Assembly (NCBI GenBank): GCA_005518205.2
Contig: RFFC02000006.1
Location: 1-64,000, forward strand
Reading direction: 5' to 3'
DNA length: 64,000 nucleotides
DNA from: Hormoscilla sp. GUM202
GTDB lineage: Bacteria > Cyanobacteriota > Cyanobacteriia > Cyanobacteriales > Desertifilaceae
Shown here: positions 42,852 to 50,913 of the stretch, one piece after another
How positions within the stretch are numbered: position 1 is the first letter of the stretch
Layout: each line of letters opens with the position of its first letter
Made by a program: the position numbers and the translations under genes
The notes under the pieces: model-generated
Seen by the model: only the letters and a program-made list of their open reading frames with translations
Told to the model about the DNA's origin: nothing
Database searches by the model: none

Positions 42852-43652
42852 CTATCTGCCAGGAAGACTGGCAGGTGGTTGCAATGCCACGAACGCTGCT
42901 ATCTCCAGAAGCTCCGGACTTACTTCCAATTTTAAAAGCCGGATTAAGATTTGGTTAGCTTCTAGACGGCGCAGATCTCCTCCGCGACTAACGCCTGCCG
43001 CGATCGCATTGACTAAAATTGGTGGCACTGGGTTGCCATTGGCTTCTAAACGCGGTGCCACCAGCTCTATTCGTCGCCCAGCTACTACCTGAAAACCGGA
43101 CTCTGCTAGGATGGCCAGCTTAAATCCGCGATCGTTACCATTCCTCTGTTGTTGTAATTCCAACTGGAAACGCAGCCGGTTATTATCTAAAAATTCTACT
43201 CGCGGATTGACAAACTCATAGCTTTCCATCTGGTCGGCGGCGGCACCTGGCAGGCTATTAATGCTGAATTGGCGTAGCAGGGCCGCGATCGGGAGCGATC
43301 GCAATGCCCGATTTATATCTGCTTCTGTTAACACCAACCGCACCCCCCCTTGCCAGGGTTGTTCTCGACTCTGGAGTAGCTGCTTTCTATCAATATCGAT
43401 CGGGCCTGTTTCCAATTCCAGAACTGCTATTCGCACCTCTGGTCTCAGCCAGACTCCTCGCCCCGCAATTCTTACCCGTTCTGCTTTTCCTTGCAGTAGC
43501 CTGTGAGTGGGGGCGTTATCTACTCGCACTTGCAGTTCTTCCACCCGCTCGACTTGGGCCCTGATGCTCTTTGCGATCGCGCGATCGGCTATCAATCCGG
43601 CGGGCGACACTAGCAACAACAAACCTGAGATAAATATACTCAAAAATTCCAT
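42852..43652 (-). CDS. DUF2993 (LmeA-like) exported protein
   Basis: The start MEFLSIFISGLLLLVSPAGL gives a normal signal peptide; a start 23 codons higher would hide it. The 266-residue product follows the DUF2993 pattern (SIRAQVERVEELQVRVDNAP, GVWLRPEVRIAVLELETGPI, VRLVLTEADINRALRSLPIA). DUF2993 proteins are thought to bind lipids in the envelope; in actinobacteria LmeA supports lipomannan elongation. The cyanobacterial role is unknown. Confidence 0.88.
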   Translation of the reverse strand: MEFLSIFISGLLLLVSPAGLIADRAIAKSIRAQVERVEELQVRVDNAPTHRLLQGKAERVRIAGRGVWLRPEVRIAVLELETGPIDIDRKQLLQSREQPWQGGVRLVLTEADINRALRSLPIAALLRQFSINSLPGAAADQMESYEFVNPRVEFLDNNRLRFQLELQQQRNGNDRGFKLAILAESGFQVVAGRRIELVAPRLEANGNPVPPILVNAIAAGVSRGGDLRRLEANQILIRLLKLEVSPELLEIAAFVALQPPASLPGR

Positions 43653-43671
43653 CTTTTCAATTGTGAATTGT

Positions 43672-43850
43672 TGATTAATTGGGTAGTATCTCCCATTTGC
43701 TCTTTTTCCGTTGGGTAACAAACGTCAATATAACCCGATAAACGCCATACTCTCGTTCCTGGGAACGGTATTCTGAGGCTCCCGCCTCCTATACGTGCCT
43801 ATTCAAGTCTATCAGATCTTTTTTTAATGGTATCAGTGTTAATTGTACAT
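43672..43850. repeat. First copy of a roughly 180-bp duplicated segment
   Basis: The stretch from GATTAATTGGGTAGTATCTC to TTTTTAATGGTATCAGTGTT and the ATTAATTGTACA words recur at 45304-45478 with about five differences. A third, shorter copy (TCCCATTTGCTCTTTGTCCG) is at 46104-46150. The ISL3 copy 2 sits exactly between the first two copies, in a TTAATTGTACA repeat. Confidence 0.9.
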
Positions 43851-43862
43851 TGTTAATTGTAC

Positions 43863-45279
43863 GGCTCTTCGGTACTTGGTTTGCTAAACTATTGCTAATC
43901 TTGAAAAGCTAATAAACATCTTAGCTCAAAATTGTCTATGTTACGAAAACCAAATCCGCACCGTTTAACTAACTTAATTTTTTGGTTAATTCCTTCGACG
44001 ATACCATTAGTTGTTCTTTGCTCAAAATATGCTGTTATCTCCACTAACCAGCGACGGATTGTCCCTTGACTTTTTGGAAACAAATCTGCTGATTTTTTCA
44101 ACCATTCTGCTAAATCCAATAAACCATCAAACCAATTTATGTCATTCTCAAATATTTCTCTAAGTTGCTCTTTTAATCCATGCATTTTTTGCAGCTTAGG
44201 AAATTCTTTATTGATTTCTTCTAATTTCCTTTTTTGAGCTTCCGTTAAATTATCTGAATTAGCAAGAAGGACATATTTCCCGTGTGTAATTGCTTGAATT
44301 TTTGCAGTTTTTTTCTCCGAGTCTTTCATGTTATTGACTTCTTTTTTTGCTTGCTTACGACTATTGTCTAATTCTTCTTGAACCTGGTGCATTACATGAA
44401 ATCTATCAGCGACAACCGACCCATTAGGCATTAATTTTTCTACCAAACTTTTATAAGGACGCCATAAATCAATACTTACCTCTTCTATGCCTGATAACAC
44501 GTCTATTCCCCAAGACATCAACACTTTTTTAATGGCTGATTGGGTGCGATCGGGGACTAAAGCTAGAAGTTGACTATTGTCCAAATCTACTAATACTGCA
44601 CAATAATTACCTTGCCCTTTTCTCAGACTAATTTCATCAATGCCCAATCTTTTTAAATCTTGAGGTTTTTGACCTACCAAACTTTTTCTTAAATCCTTTA
44701 ACATAGTTTCAATTTCTGATTCACTTACCCCGGTTCTTTCAGCAACACTTTTAATATTACTATGTTTGACCTGACTCAATATATCGTCGGCAAGTCTTTT
44801 AGTATAGTTGCGTTTTGGTTCACAAAACTCCAAAGGCTCACTAAAAGTTGTCAAACATTTTTCACATTTCATTTGTCGTTTATTGACCTGTAAATAAACA
44901 TTTTGACCATGCATAGGCAAGTCTTTAATGAGATGTGAATAATTGTGGTGAAGTTTATGACTCTTTTGACCGCAGTGAGGGCAAGTTACTTCAGAATTTA
45001 AACTAGATATGGAGAGGATTATTCCTAGAGATGGATCCTGTTTGAAATGAGTAACTTTAACATCCGGGATATTCAGAAAATCTGTGAGTAGTTTTAGTTG
45101 TGCATTGGAAGCCATAATAAATTTTACCTCACTAAACAATGCTGTACGTAATTTAATTAAAGCATAAAAACTGCTACAAGTCAAGCCCCGCAATAGTTTT
45201 ACTATTATTTAGTAACAATTTTAGCTCAATGCAAACGAGTGTTTATCTGATAGTTTAGCAACTCAAGTACCGAAGAGCC
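43863..45279 (-). mobile_element. ISL3-family insertion sequence, copy 2 (1417 bp)
   Basis: Same ends, length and gene as the element at 7363-8779. The target duplication here is AATTGTAC at 43855-43862 and 45280-45287. The identical length and protein, with different target sites, show two separate recent transpositions. The target is inside an ATTAATTGTACA tandem repeat. Confidence 0.96.
43895..45115 (-). CDS. ISL3-family transposase (copy 2)
   Basis: The 406-residue product is identical, residue for residue, to the transposase at 7395-8615, with the zinc-finger (CPHCGQ/CEKC) and the DDE residues in LGIDEIS, VVADRFHV and IVEGINQK. The start MASNAQLKLL is chosen for the GAGGT just upstream. 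Gene orientation relative to the IS ends is the same. It is intact. Confidence 0.95.
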   Translation of the reverse strand: MASNAQLKLLTDFLNIPDVKVTHFKQDPSLGIILSISSLNSEVTCPHCGQKSHKLHHNYSHLIKDLPMHGQNVYLQVNKRQMKCEKCLTTFSEPLEFCEPKRNYTKRLADDILSQVKHSNIKSVAERTGVSESEIETMLKDLRKSLVGQKPQDLKRLGIDEISLRKGQGNYCAVLVDLDNSQLLALVPDRTQSAIKKVLMSWGIDVLSGIEEVSIDLWRPYKSLVEKLMPNGSVVADRFHVMHQVQEELDNSRKQAKKEVNNMKDSEKKTAKIQAITHGKYVLLANSDNLTEAQKRKLEEINKEFPKLQKMHGLKEQLREIFENDINWFDGLLDLAEWLKKSADLFPKSQGTIRRWLVEITAYFEQRTTNGIVEGINQKIKLVKRCGFGFRNIDNFELRCLLAFQD

Positions 45280-45303
45280 AATTGTACATTATTAATTGTA
45301 CAG

Positions 45304-45478
45304 ATTAATTGGGTAGTATTATCTCCCATTTGCTCTTTTTCCGTTGGGTAACAAACGTCAATATAACCCGATAAACGCCATACTCTCGTTCCTGGGAACG
45401 GTATTCTGAGGCTCCCGCCTCCTATACGGGCCTAGTCAAGTCTATCAGATCTTTTTTTAATGGTATCAGTGTTAATTG
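45304..45478. repeat. Second copy of the duplicated segment
   Basis: It matches 43672-43850, including CTCGTTCCTGGGAACGGTAT and the final TTTAATGGTATCAGTGTTAA, then runs into a GTACA word and the GGGTGTGGTC tip of the hairpin region. Confidence 0.9.
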
Positions 45479-45586
45479 TACAGGGTGTGGTCATAAGTAG
45501 TTGATAGCCGCATGGATGATACATGTATATAGCCCCTGCACGCGGAGGGCCCCTTCCGCTGCGAGGAGGGGGTCGCGTCCAGGAGC

Positions 45587-45822
45587 ACCCACCCGGTCGT
45601 GTCGCTCCCGCGCACGACATGGGTGGGTCGTTTCCACGAGCACTCACCCGGTCGTGACGCGAATGCGCACGACATGGGTGGGTCGTTTCCACGAGCACTC
45701 ACCCGGTCGTGACGCGAATGCGCACGACATGGGTGAGTGTCTCGGGAAACGAAAGTCTCCGGACGCGAAGTTTCCTCTTCGCCCACCCTGTCGTTCGCCA
45801 GCAGGCAACGACATGGGTGGGT
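45587..45822. repeat. Array of four 42-nt hairpins with compensatory stems
   Basis: Hairpins lie at 45587-45628, 45642-45683, 45697-45738 and 45781-45822, each exactly 42 nt. Each has an outer 8-bp stem (ACCCACCC/GGGTGGGT or ACTCACCC/GGGTGAGT), a G/AT internal bulge, and an inner stem GTCGTG/CACGAC or GTCGTT/AACGAC. Both arms change together between units. Units 1-3 are joined by a 13-nt linker CGTTTCCACGAGC. A related stem (GGCCCCTTCC ... GGAGGGGGTC) precedes the array. Coding reads across it are by-products. Confidence 0.85.
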
Positions 45823-45880
45823 CGTTTCCGAGAGCAATCGCGGAAGTTTAAAGAGATACTAGACTATAGCGAAGAGTCAG

Positions 45881-45913
45881 CAATCGCGGAAGTTTTTTAA
45901 ACTTCCGCGATTG
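45881..45913. repeat. Perfect 15-bp stem palindrome
   Basis: CAATCGCGGAAGTTT, a TTT loop and AAACTTCCGCGATTG form an uninterrupted stem. The left arm also occurs alone at 45835-45849. CTCTGGAAACGAAAG follows three times (45915-45955), the reverse complement of the CGTTTCC-GAGC linker of the hairpin array. Terminator-like in shape, but no gene ends here. Confidence 0.85.
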
Positions 45914-46061
45914 TCTCTGGAAACGAAAGCTCTGGAAACGAAAGTCTCTGGAAACGATAGGAGCGTGGGCTAAGTTCTAGTAGCCGGACCCCTCGTTCCC
46001 ATCTGCCTGGGAACGGGTTCGGGCGGGGAGGCCGAGTACCAACGGGTGCAAGACCACACCC

Positions 46062-46435
46062 ATTGTACATTATTAATTGTACATTATTAATTGTACAGAT
46101 TAATTTGATAGCATCTCCCATTTGCTCTTTGTCCGTTGGGTAACAAACGTCAAACAAACCAGTAAAACGATGAAGTATTGGTTGGGTTTCGTGCCTCAAC
46201 CCAACCTACCACATTACTTCACCCGGGTGCATCTCATATTTGTGAATATAGCCGATCGAAAAAGTTAGATGCACCCGAGGCAGAGCCTCAAAATTCCCGA
46301 GGGATGGGATAGTTTGATATTTGCAAATAGTAAGTATTATTGACATATTGCAAAAGTGAGATGCACAAGCCCAGAAACCCGGTTTTTACAGAAAACCGGG
46401 TTTCTTAATTCCAGCAGATCGATCTCCCGTTTTTC
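46062..46435. other. Gene-free spacer with repeats
   Basis: It contains ATTAATTGTACA tandems (46066-46097), the third partial copy of the duplicated segment (46098-46150), GATGCACCC motifs at 46225 and 46349, and a GAAACCCGGTTTTTACAGAA palindrome with its partner at 46375-46406 that could end proS transcription. Confidence 0.65.
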
Positions 46436-48244
46436 CTAGTGCTCCAAAGCGGCATCTATTCGCTGTTTTAAGGTAGACACGACTTGCTCGATCGCAATCT
46501 TTTCAGATTTATTTGTCGATCGTTCCACCAGTTCTACCTTACCTTCCGAGAGCGATCGCCCGGTGACCACCCGATAGGGAATGCCAATTAAATCGGCATC
46601 TTTGAATTTTACCCCAGCCCGTTCATTGCGGTCATCTAGTAGGGTTTCTACACCCGCTTGATTTAGTTCGGCATAGATTTTTTCCGCCGTTTCCAGTTGT
46701 TGGGGATCGGCGATATTGGGAACGCAGACGATCGCCTGATAGGGGGCGATCGCGACTGGCCAGATAATCCCATCTTTGTCGAAAGATTGCTCTACTGCCG
46801 CTTGCGCCACACGGGAAACGCCTACTCCGTAACACCCCATGTAGAAAGGCAATTCTTCTCCTTGTTCGCTAGTGTAGGTAGCATTCATCGCTTGAGAGTA
46901 TTTTGTCCCCAGTTGGAAAATATGCCCAGCTTCAATACCTCTGGCAGTTTGCAGGGTTTGACTGGGGTCGTGAATTGCCCGATCGCCCGAAGAAGCCGTT
47001 CGCAGGTCTGCCACTCCTGGTGGCAAATCGAATTGCTCGTCCCAATTGGCCCCAACTACATGATAACCCGACTCATTCGCACCCGTGACGAAATTTTTCA
47101 GTTCAACTGCTGTCTTGTCTGCCAACCGCAAAAACTTGGGCGCGACATTCTTCATTGTACTGATATAATCATCTGGCAATGCTGGATCGATATAACCCAA
47201 GGGCAGGGGTTTAGCGGCCCATTTTTGTTGAGCTTCCGCGTCCGGCACTGTTAAAGCTAAGACAGTTTTAGCATTATACTGGCCTGCTAGGGCTGTCAAC
47301 TCGTTGAACAACTTCACCTCATTCACATCTTGGTCTCCCCGGATGTTTACTAGGACTAGGACTGTCATGCCATTATCGTAAACTACCTGGTACAGGACGT
47401 TTTTCACCACATTCGTCGGATCGCACTTGAGGAATTTACACAGCTTCTCGATCGTCTCACTATCAGGGGTCTCCAATTTTTCATAGGTTGTAAAGGGAGA
47501 GGGTTTCGCATCAGGTGGCAGAGATACCGCCTTTTCCACATTGGCAGCATACTTATCGTCCGCAGTGTACAGCACCTCATCTTCCCCCGCATCTGCCAGG
47601 ATCATAAACTCTTGGGAAACCCCACCCCCGATCGCCCCCGAGTCTGCCTGCACTGCTTGGAAGGCCAAACCGCACCGACGGATCGTATTCCGATAGGCGC
47701 GATCCATATCTTGATAAGTTTTTTTCAGGCTTTCTACATCCCTATGGAAGGAATAGCCATCCTTCATGATAAATTCCCGTCCCCGCATTAACCCGAAACG
47801 GGGGCGAATTTCATCTCGGAACTTGGTTTGAATTTGGTACAGATGTACGGGCAATTGGCGGTAAGAACGGATCGTGTCCTTAGCAATGGTAGTAATCACC
47901 TCTTCATGGGTAGGTCCCAATCCCAATTCCCGTTCTTGTCGGTCCGTGAGGGCGAACATGATCCCTTCAGCTTGACTGTAGGTATCCCAGCGCCCCGATT
48001 CTCGCCACAAGTCAGCCGGTTGCAACTGGGGCAGGAGACATTCTTGAGCCCCCGTGGCGTTCATTTCCTCCCGCACTATCTGGGATACTTTTTGCAGCAC
48101 CCGCCACATGAGGGGCAGATAGGCGTAGATACCGCTACCGATGCGACGGATATAACCGGCTCGCAATAGCAGCTTGTGACTGGGAATTTCCGCTTCCGCT
48201 GGATTTTCCCGCAATGTGTAGAACAGCATTTGAGACAGTCGCAT
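46436..48244 (-). CDS. proS: Prolyl-tRNA synthetase (bacterial type, with editing domain)
   Basis: The 602-residue product has the class II catalytic core at the N-terminus ([80 protein letters not shown]). The inserted YbaK-like editing domain is at about 230-390 ([20 protein letters not shown]), motif 3 lies around [15 protein letters not shown], and the anticodon-binding domain is at the C-terminus ([20 protein letters not shown]). It charges tRNA-Pro and hydrolyses Ala-tRNA-Pro. The length is normal. It seems monocistronic. GAAACCGGGTTTC palindromes follow the stop. Confidence 0.98.
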   Translation of the reverse strand: MRLSQMLFYTLRENPAEAEIPSHKLLLRAGYIRRIGSGIYAYLPLMWRVLQKVSQIVREEMNATGAQECLLPQLQPADLWRESGRWDTYSQAEGIMFALTDRQERELGLGPTHEEVITTIAKDTIRSYRQLPVHLYQIQTKFRDEIRPRFGLMRGREFIMKDGYSFHRDVESLKKTYQDMDRAYRNTIRRCGLAFQAVQADSGAIGGGVSQEFMILADAGEDEVLYTADDKYAANVEKAVSLPPDAKPSPFTTYEKLETPDSETIEKLCKFLKCDPTNVVKNVLYQVVYDNGMTVLVLVNIRGDQDVNEVKLFNELTALAGQYNAKTVLALTVPDAEAQQKWAAKPLPLGYIDPALPDDYISTMKNVAPKFLRLADKTAVELKNFVTGANESGYHVVGANWDEQFDLPPGVADLRTASSGDRAIHDPSQTLQTARGIEAGHIFQLGTKYSQAMNATYTSEQGEELPFYMGCYGVGVSRVAQAAVEQSFDKDGIIWPVAIAPYQAIVCVPNIADPQQLETAEKIYAELNQAGVETLLDDRNERAGVKFKDADLIGIPYRVVTGRSLSEGKVELVERSTNKSEKIAIEQVVSTLKQRIDAALEH

Positions 48245-48643
48245 CCTTTTCCCTCCTATATAGGCGATCGTTATTGTAGTTTAGAGTCAGGCTGGCCCGC
48301 GGGGTGACAAAAAGTTGGCGGGCCCCACGATCAAGGATTTGAGGGGCGAATTACCCGATCGACCCAGGCTCAGGGTTGGCTGCCGATTTCCCCCTTCGAG
48401 GTAAAACCCCCATTCAGTAAGGGTTTGAGCGGTTTTGGGCCTGAGAAAATTGCTCTTGTCCCGGTAGCAGACCCAGCAGTCATTAGGTAATATAAATTAC
48501 TTTTTAATCTTTTATTTAAGTATTATAACGAATTTACAAACGATCGGGTCTAAGAATATAATAGCTGCTGAAAGAGAAATTTGTCAAGGGCGATTAATGG
48601 ATTGCCCTTGCCGGCTCATAGACAAGTCAAAAATGAGGAAAGT

Positions 48644-49126
48644 ATGAGCAGCAGCAAAAAAATACAGCCTACTAAATATGCTGAGTTGAAATATAACTCT
48701 ACGGCACCAGTTGATTTTGATATAGCACTAAAATATAGCGGTGCGTTATTAGCGATCGCCGGGGCGGATGGCGAGTTGGCGGATGCTGAATTACAGTGGT
48801 ATCTTGACGAAGCAATTTCGATGGGAGTCACCCAAGAGTATATTGATGCGGTCCGTAACATAGACTGGAAGAATGTTAACATTGAGGAAGCATTGAGCGA
48901 GGTTAAGTTTGATTTTACTCTCAATGGGAAGCGAGTGCTGTTGTATCATGCGATCAAGATGAGTCGCGCTGATGGAGTATACCACGAAAAGGAAAAAGCA
49001 GCTGTTGCGCGAGCAGCGAATATTTTAGGGGTGTCCCAGAGCGTGGTTCAAAGCCTTGAGTCCGTGGCGGAAATGGAAGATAGCACGACTCGACTGCTGC
49101 GCTTAATCTTTTCAAGCGACGCTTAG
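48644..49126 (+). CDS. TerB-like (tellurite-resistance family) protein
   Basis: The ATG at 48644 follows GAGGAAAG; an in-frame ATG 21 codons earlier has no such site. The 160-residue product has a TerB-type helical fold (ALLAIAGADGELADAELQWY, LLYHAIKMSRADGVYHEKEK) with the acidic GADGELADAE and RADGVYHEKE pairs that repeat across the two helical halves and probably bind metal. TerB-like proteins occur in stress and envelope contexts; the role here is not known. Confidence 0.85.
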   Translation: MSSSKKIQPTKYAELKYNSTAPVDFDIALKYSGALLAIAGADGELADAELQWYLDEAISMGVTQEYIDAVRNIDWKNVNIEEALSEVKFDFTLNGKRVLLYHAIKMSRADGVYHEKEKAAVARAANILGVSQSVVQSLESVAEMEDSTTRLLRLIFSSDA

Positions 49127-49704
49127 GGTAGGTACCTGCCGGGGGGTGCATCCCAGTTTTGCTTCTTGGCTGCGGGGATCTGAACGTGCTGTTACCAGCT
49201 ATACTAGCCCAGAAACCCAGTTTTTCCACAAAACCGGGTTTCTTCATGCATTCTTGAGATGCTCTCGTGGCACCTTATTGATGGCGATCGCCACCTGCTA
49301 GCACCGGCGTATACAGGCTCCTTCCCTGGGAGGTTATGACTCGCAGTTGTCACCTGCTGGCACCGGCGTACTGAACGATGCTCTCGCAGTCTGTGAGGCG
49401 ATCGCCCTAATGCGATCGCGCTTCTTTCGGTGTGAGCGCTTTAAAGTCTGAAAAGCTTTTTGGGGAAGGGAACAGGGAACAGGGAACAGGGAACAGGGGG
49501 AAGGGAACAGGGGAACAGGGAACAGGGGGAGACAAAGTCTGAAAAGCTTTTTGGGGAAGGGTTTGAGCCGATAAAATTTTTTTGAAAAAAACCGAAAAAA
49601 GTAGGCTGTGGTTGAAATGCTGGATTTATCGCTGGCGCTCGCACTGAGGGAAAATCCAAAAAAAGCGCTCACACCGAAAGAAGCGCGATCGCATGGTTTC
49701 CTTG
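49127..49704. repeat. Gene-free stretch with several repeat types
   Basis: It holds a minus-strand GATGCACCC motif (49144), a GAAACCCAG ... GGGTTTCTTC pair (49203-49245), two CACCTGCTAGCACCGGCGTA copies (49291 and 49351), an AAAGTCTGAAAAGCTTTTTG repeat (49442 and 49533), and GGGAACAGGGAACA runs (49465-49530). Frames across it are made of the repeats (PCSLFPVPCS type) and are not believed. Confidence 0.7.
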
Positions 49705-50035
49705 TCAAATGCCATCTGACAACCGGTCCCGAAAATACTGCCGATACAACTGGCAGCTAGCCGTCACTTGATTGTGCTCCTTCCGGACCAGTCCCAAACA
49801 AATGAGCCCAAATGCCTGTTGAGGCTCTAATACTATCGGGGTTTCTGCTGTCACCACCTGCCGATCAGCCCCCAGAAGATCGGGGAAGTCTTGAAGAACC
49901 TGTAAGAGCGCGTGCGGTCGCTAAAAATTCCCGTATCGGTGGCGGCACTTGCAAGCAACTGGTTCCAGTCCAGCTCGCAACGGGCCGCTTGGTAAAAGAG
50001 CTTGCGCGTTAGATAGGGAAAGCCCCCGACTAATC
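49705..50035 (-). pseudogene. C-terminal relic of an AAA_35 (AAA-like) ATPase protein
   Basis: Reading from about 50035, GGFPYLTRKLFYQAARCELD, then SAATDTGIFSD in one frame. After a frameshift near 49920 the sequence goes on as ALLQVLQDFPDLLGADRQVV ... LEPQQAFGLICLGLVRKEHN ... YRQYFRDRLSDGI and a stop at 49705. This is the characteristic end of the cyanobacterial AAA-like domain proteins that are usually about 450 residues. The ATPase part with the Walker motifs is gone. Confidence 0.75.
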
Positions 50036-50103
50036 ATACTGCCACCGAACGTGACCGCTTGTATCCTGAGTATTTTTACCGATTGCAAAACTGGGATGCA
50101 CCC

Positions 50104-50441
50104 GACTAGACGAAACCGCCGAGCATTTATTGGCATATTTAGATGATCGACCCGTAGGCACTGCGAGAATTAGATATCTGGATAGTCAAACGGCGAAAAT
50201 CGAAAGACTTGCCGTTCTTTCCCCCGCAAGAGGACGCGGCATTGGTAAACAGATGATGACAAATGCTATAGCTGTTGCCGGGCAGAAAAAAGTTAAACAA
50301 ATAGTGATTTACGCCCATGAATACGTCAAATAATTTTATCTCCAGTTTGGGTTCGTGCAAGAAGGCGATACTTTTAATGAAGTAGGCATCCCACAGGTAA
50401 AAATGAGAAAGGTATGGAGTGCATCTCAATCAAAAAATTAA
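50104..50441 (+). pseudogene. GNAT acetyltransferase relic with lost start and in-frame stop
   Basis: The sequence reads LDETAEHLLAYLDDRPVGTA ... ERLAVLSPARGRGIGKQMMT ... VKQIVIYAHEYVK, then TAA at 50331, and continues in the same frame as FYLQFGFVQEGDTFNEVGIP to 50441. The acetyl-CoA loop ARGRGIGKQ is intact. The stop replaces one codon of the conserved FYLQFGF strand, and the first 40-50 residues are missing, replaced directly by a dispersed GATGCACCC motif. It is a clear pseudogene unless the stop is a sequencing error. Confidence 0.8.
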
Positions 50442-50913
50442 TCGCCCTTAACAAATTATGCCACTCGGTTTTTGTTGTATTTTACATCTCCGGGAAATGA
50501 GGGCGATCTAGTGTCGATAGAAAATGAAGATTTTGCCACAGCCACCGATATTTATGCCTTTACTTCATCAATTCGATAATTTTTATCTGAACTTCCAAGA
50601 AAAGACTTAAATAGTAGTGAGTAGAGGCAATATTTCTCCGTTAAGGACTCCGGCTGGGAAATTTGTACCCCCCCCCGCCCGCAGGGCGTAAAATCGCAAT
50701 GACAAATGTACCTGCCGCCATGCAAAACCTTGAAGTATTGACCTCGTAGTGAGGGAGCATGTCAATCAATCTAATCATAGCATCTCACTTTTGCTTCCCT
50801 GTCTGCTCTCCTCTACGGGATGCGCTGGGTAGTGCGATACGATAGCACTCAAGTGCTTACTACGAACGGAAGCACTCAAGTGCTTACTACGAACGGTGAG
50901 GGCTCGGGGAGAC
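50442..50913. other. Gene-free spacer
   Basis: No intact gene is seen. A GATGC motif (minus, 50780) and two copies of AGCACTCAAGTGCTTACTAC with GAACGG (50840-50865 and 50870-50895) lie before the chlB end; the latter form hairpins and relate to GACTAAAGTCCTTACTACGA at 20720. Confidence 0.6.

Larger units (their letters stand above)
45483..46061. repeat. Long GGGTGTGGTC ... GACCACACCC bounded element carrying a hairpin array
   Basis: The tips GGGTGTGGTC (45483-45492) and GACCACACCC (46052-46061) are perfect 10-bp inverted repeats, and both are bordered by TGTACA words. Inside is DNA richer in G and C than the flanks, made of hairpins and CGTTTCC-GAGC linkers. No supported gene is inside. The same kind of ends bounds short segments at 33363 and 59365. 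It may be a non-autonomous mobile element. Confidence 0.55.

Noticed and set aside
45587..45822. Possible CRISPR array or retron msr-msd region
   Set aside because: Linkers are identical instead of unique, and there is no cas gene or reverse transcriptase in the window.
45432..45851. Overlapping frames on both strands over the hairpin array (THPCRAHSRHDRVSARGNDP type)
   Set aside because: They are translations of palindromic repeats; both strands are open because of the repeats, and there is no protein-like composition.
49334..49708. Minus-strand frame rich in LFPVPCSLFP
   Set aside because: Produced by GGGAACAGGG repeats; no independent support.
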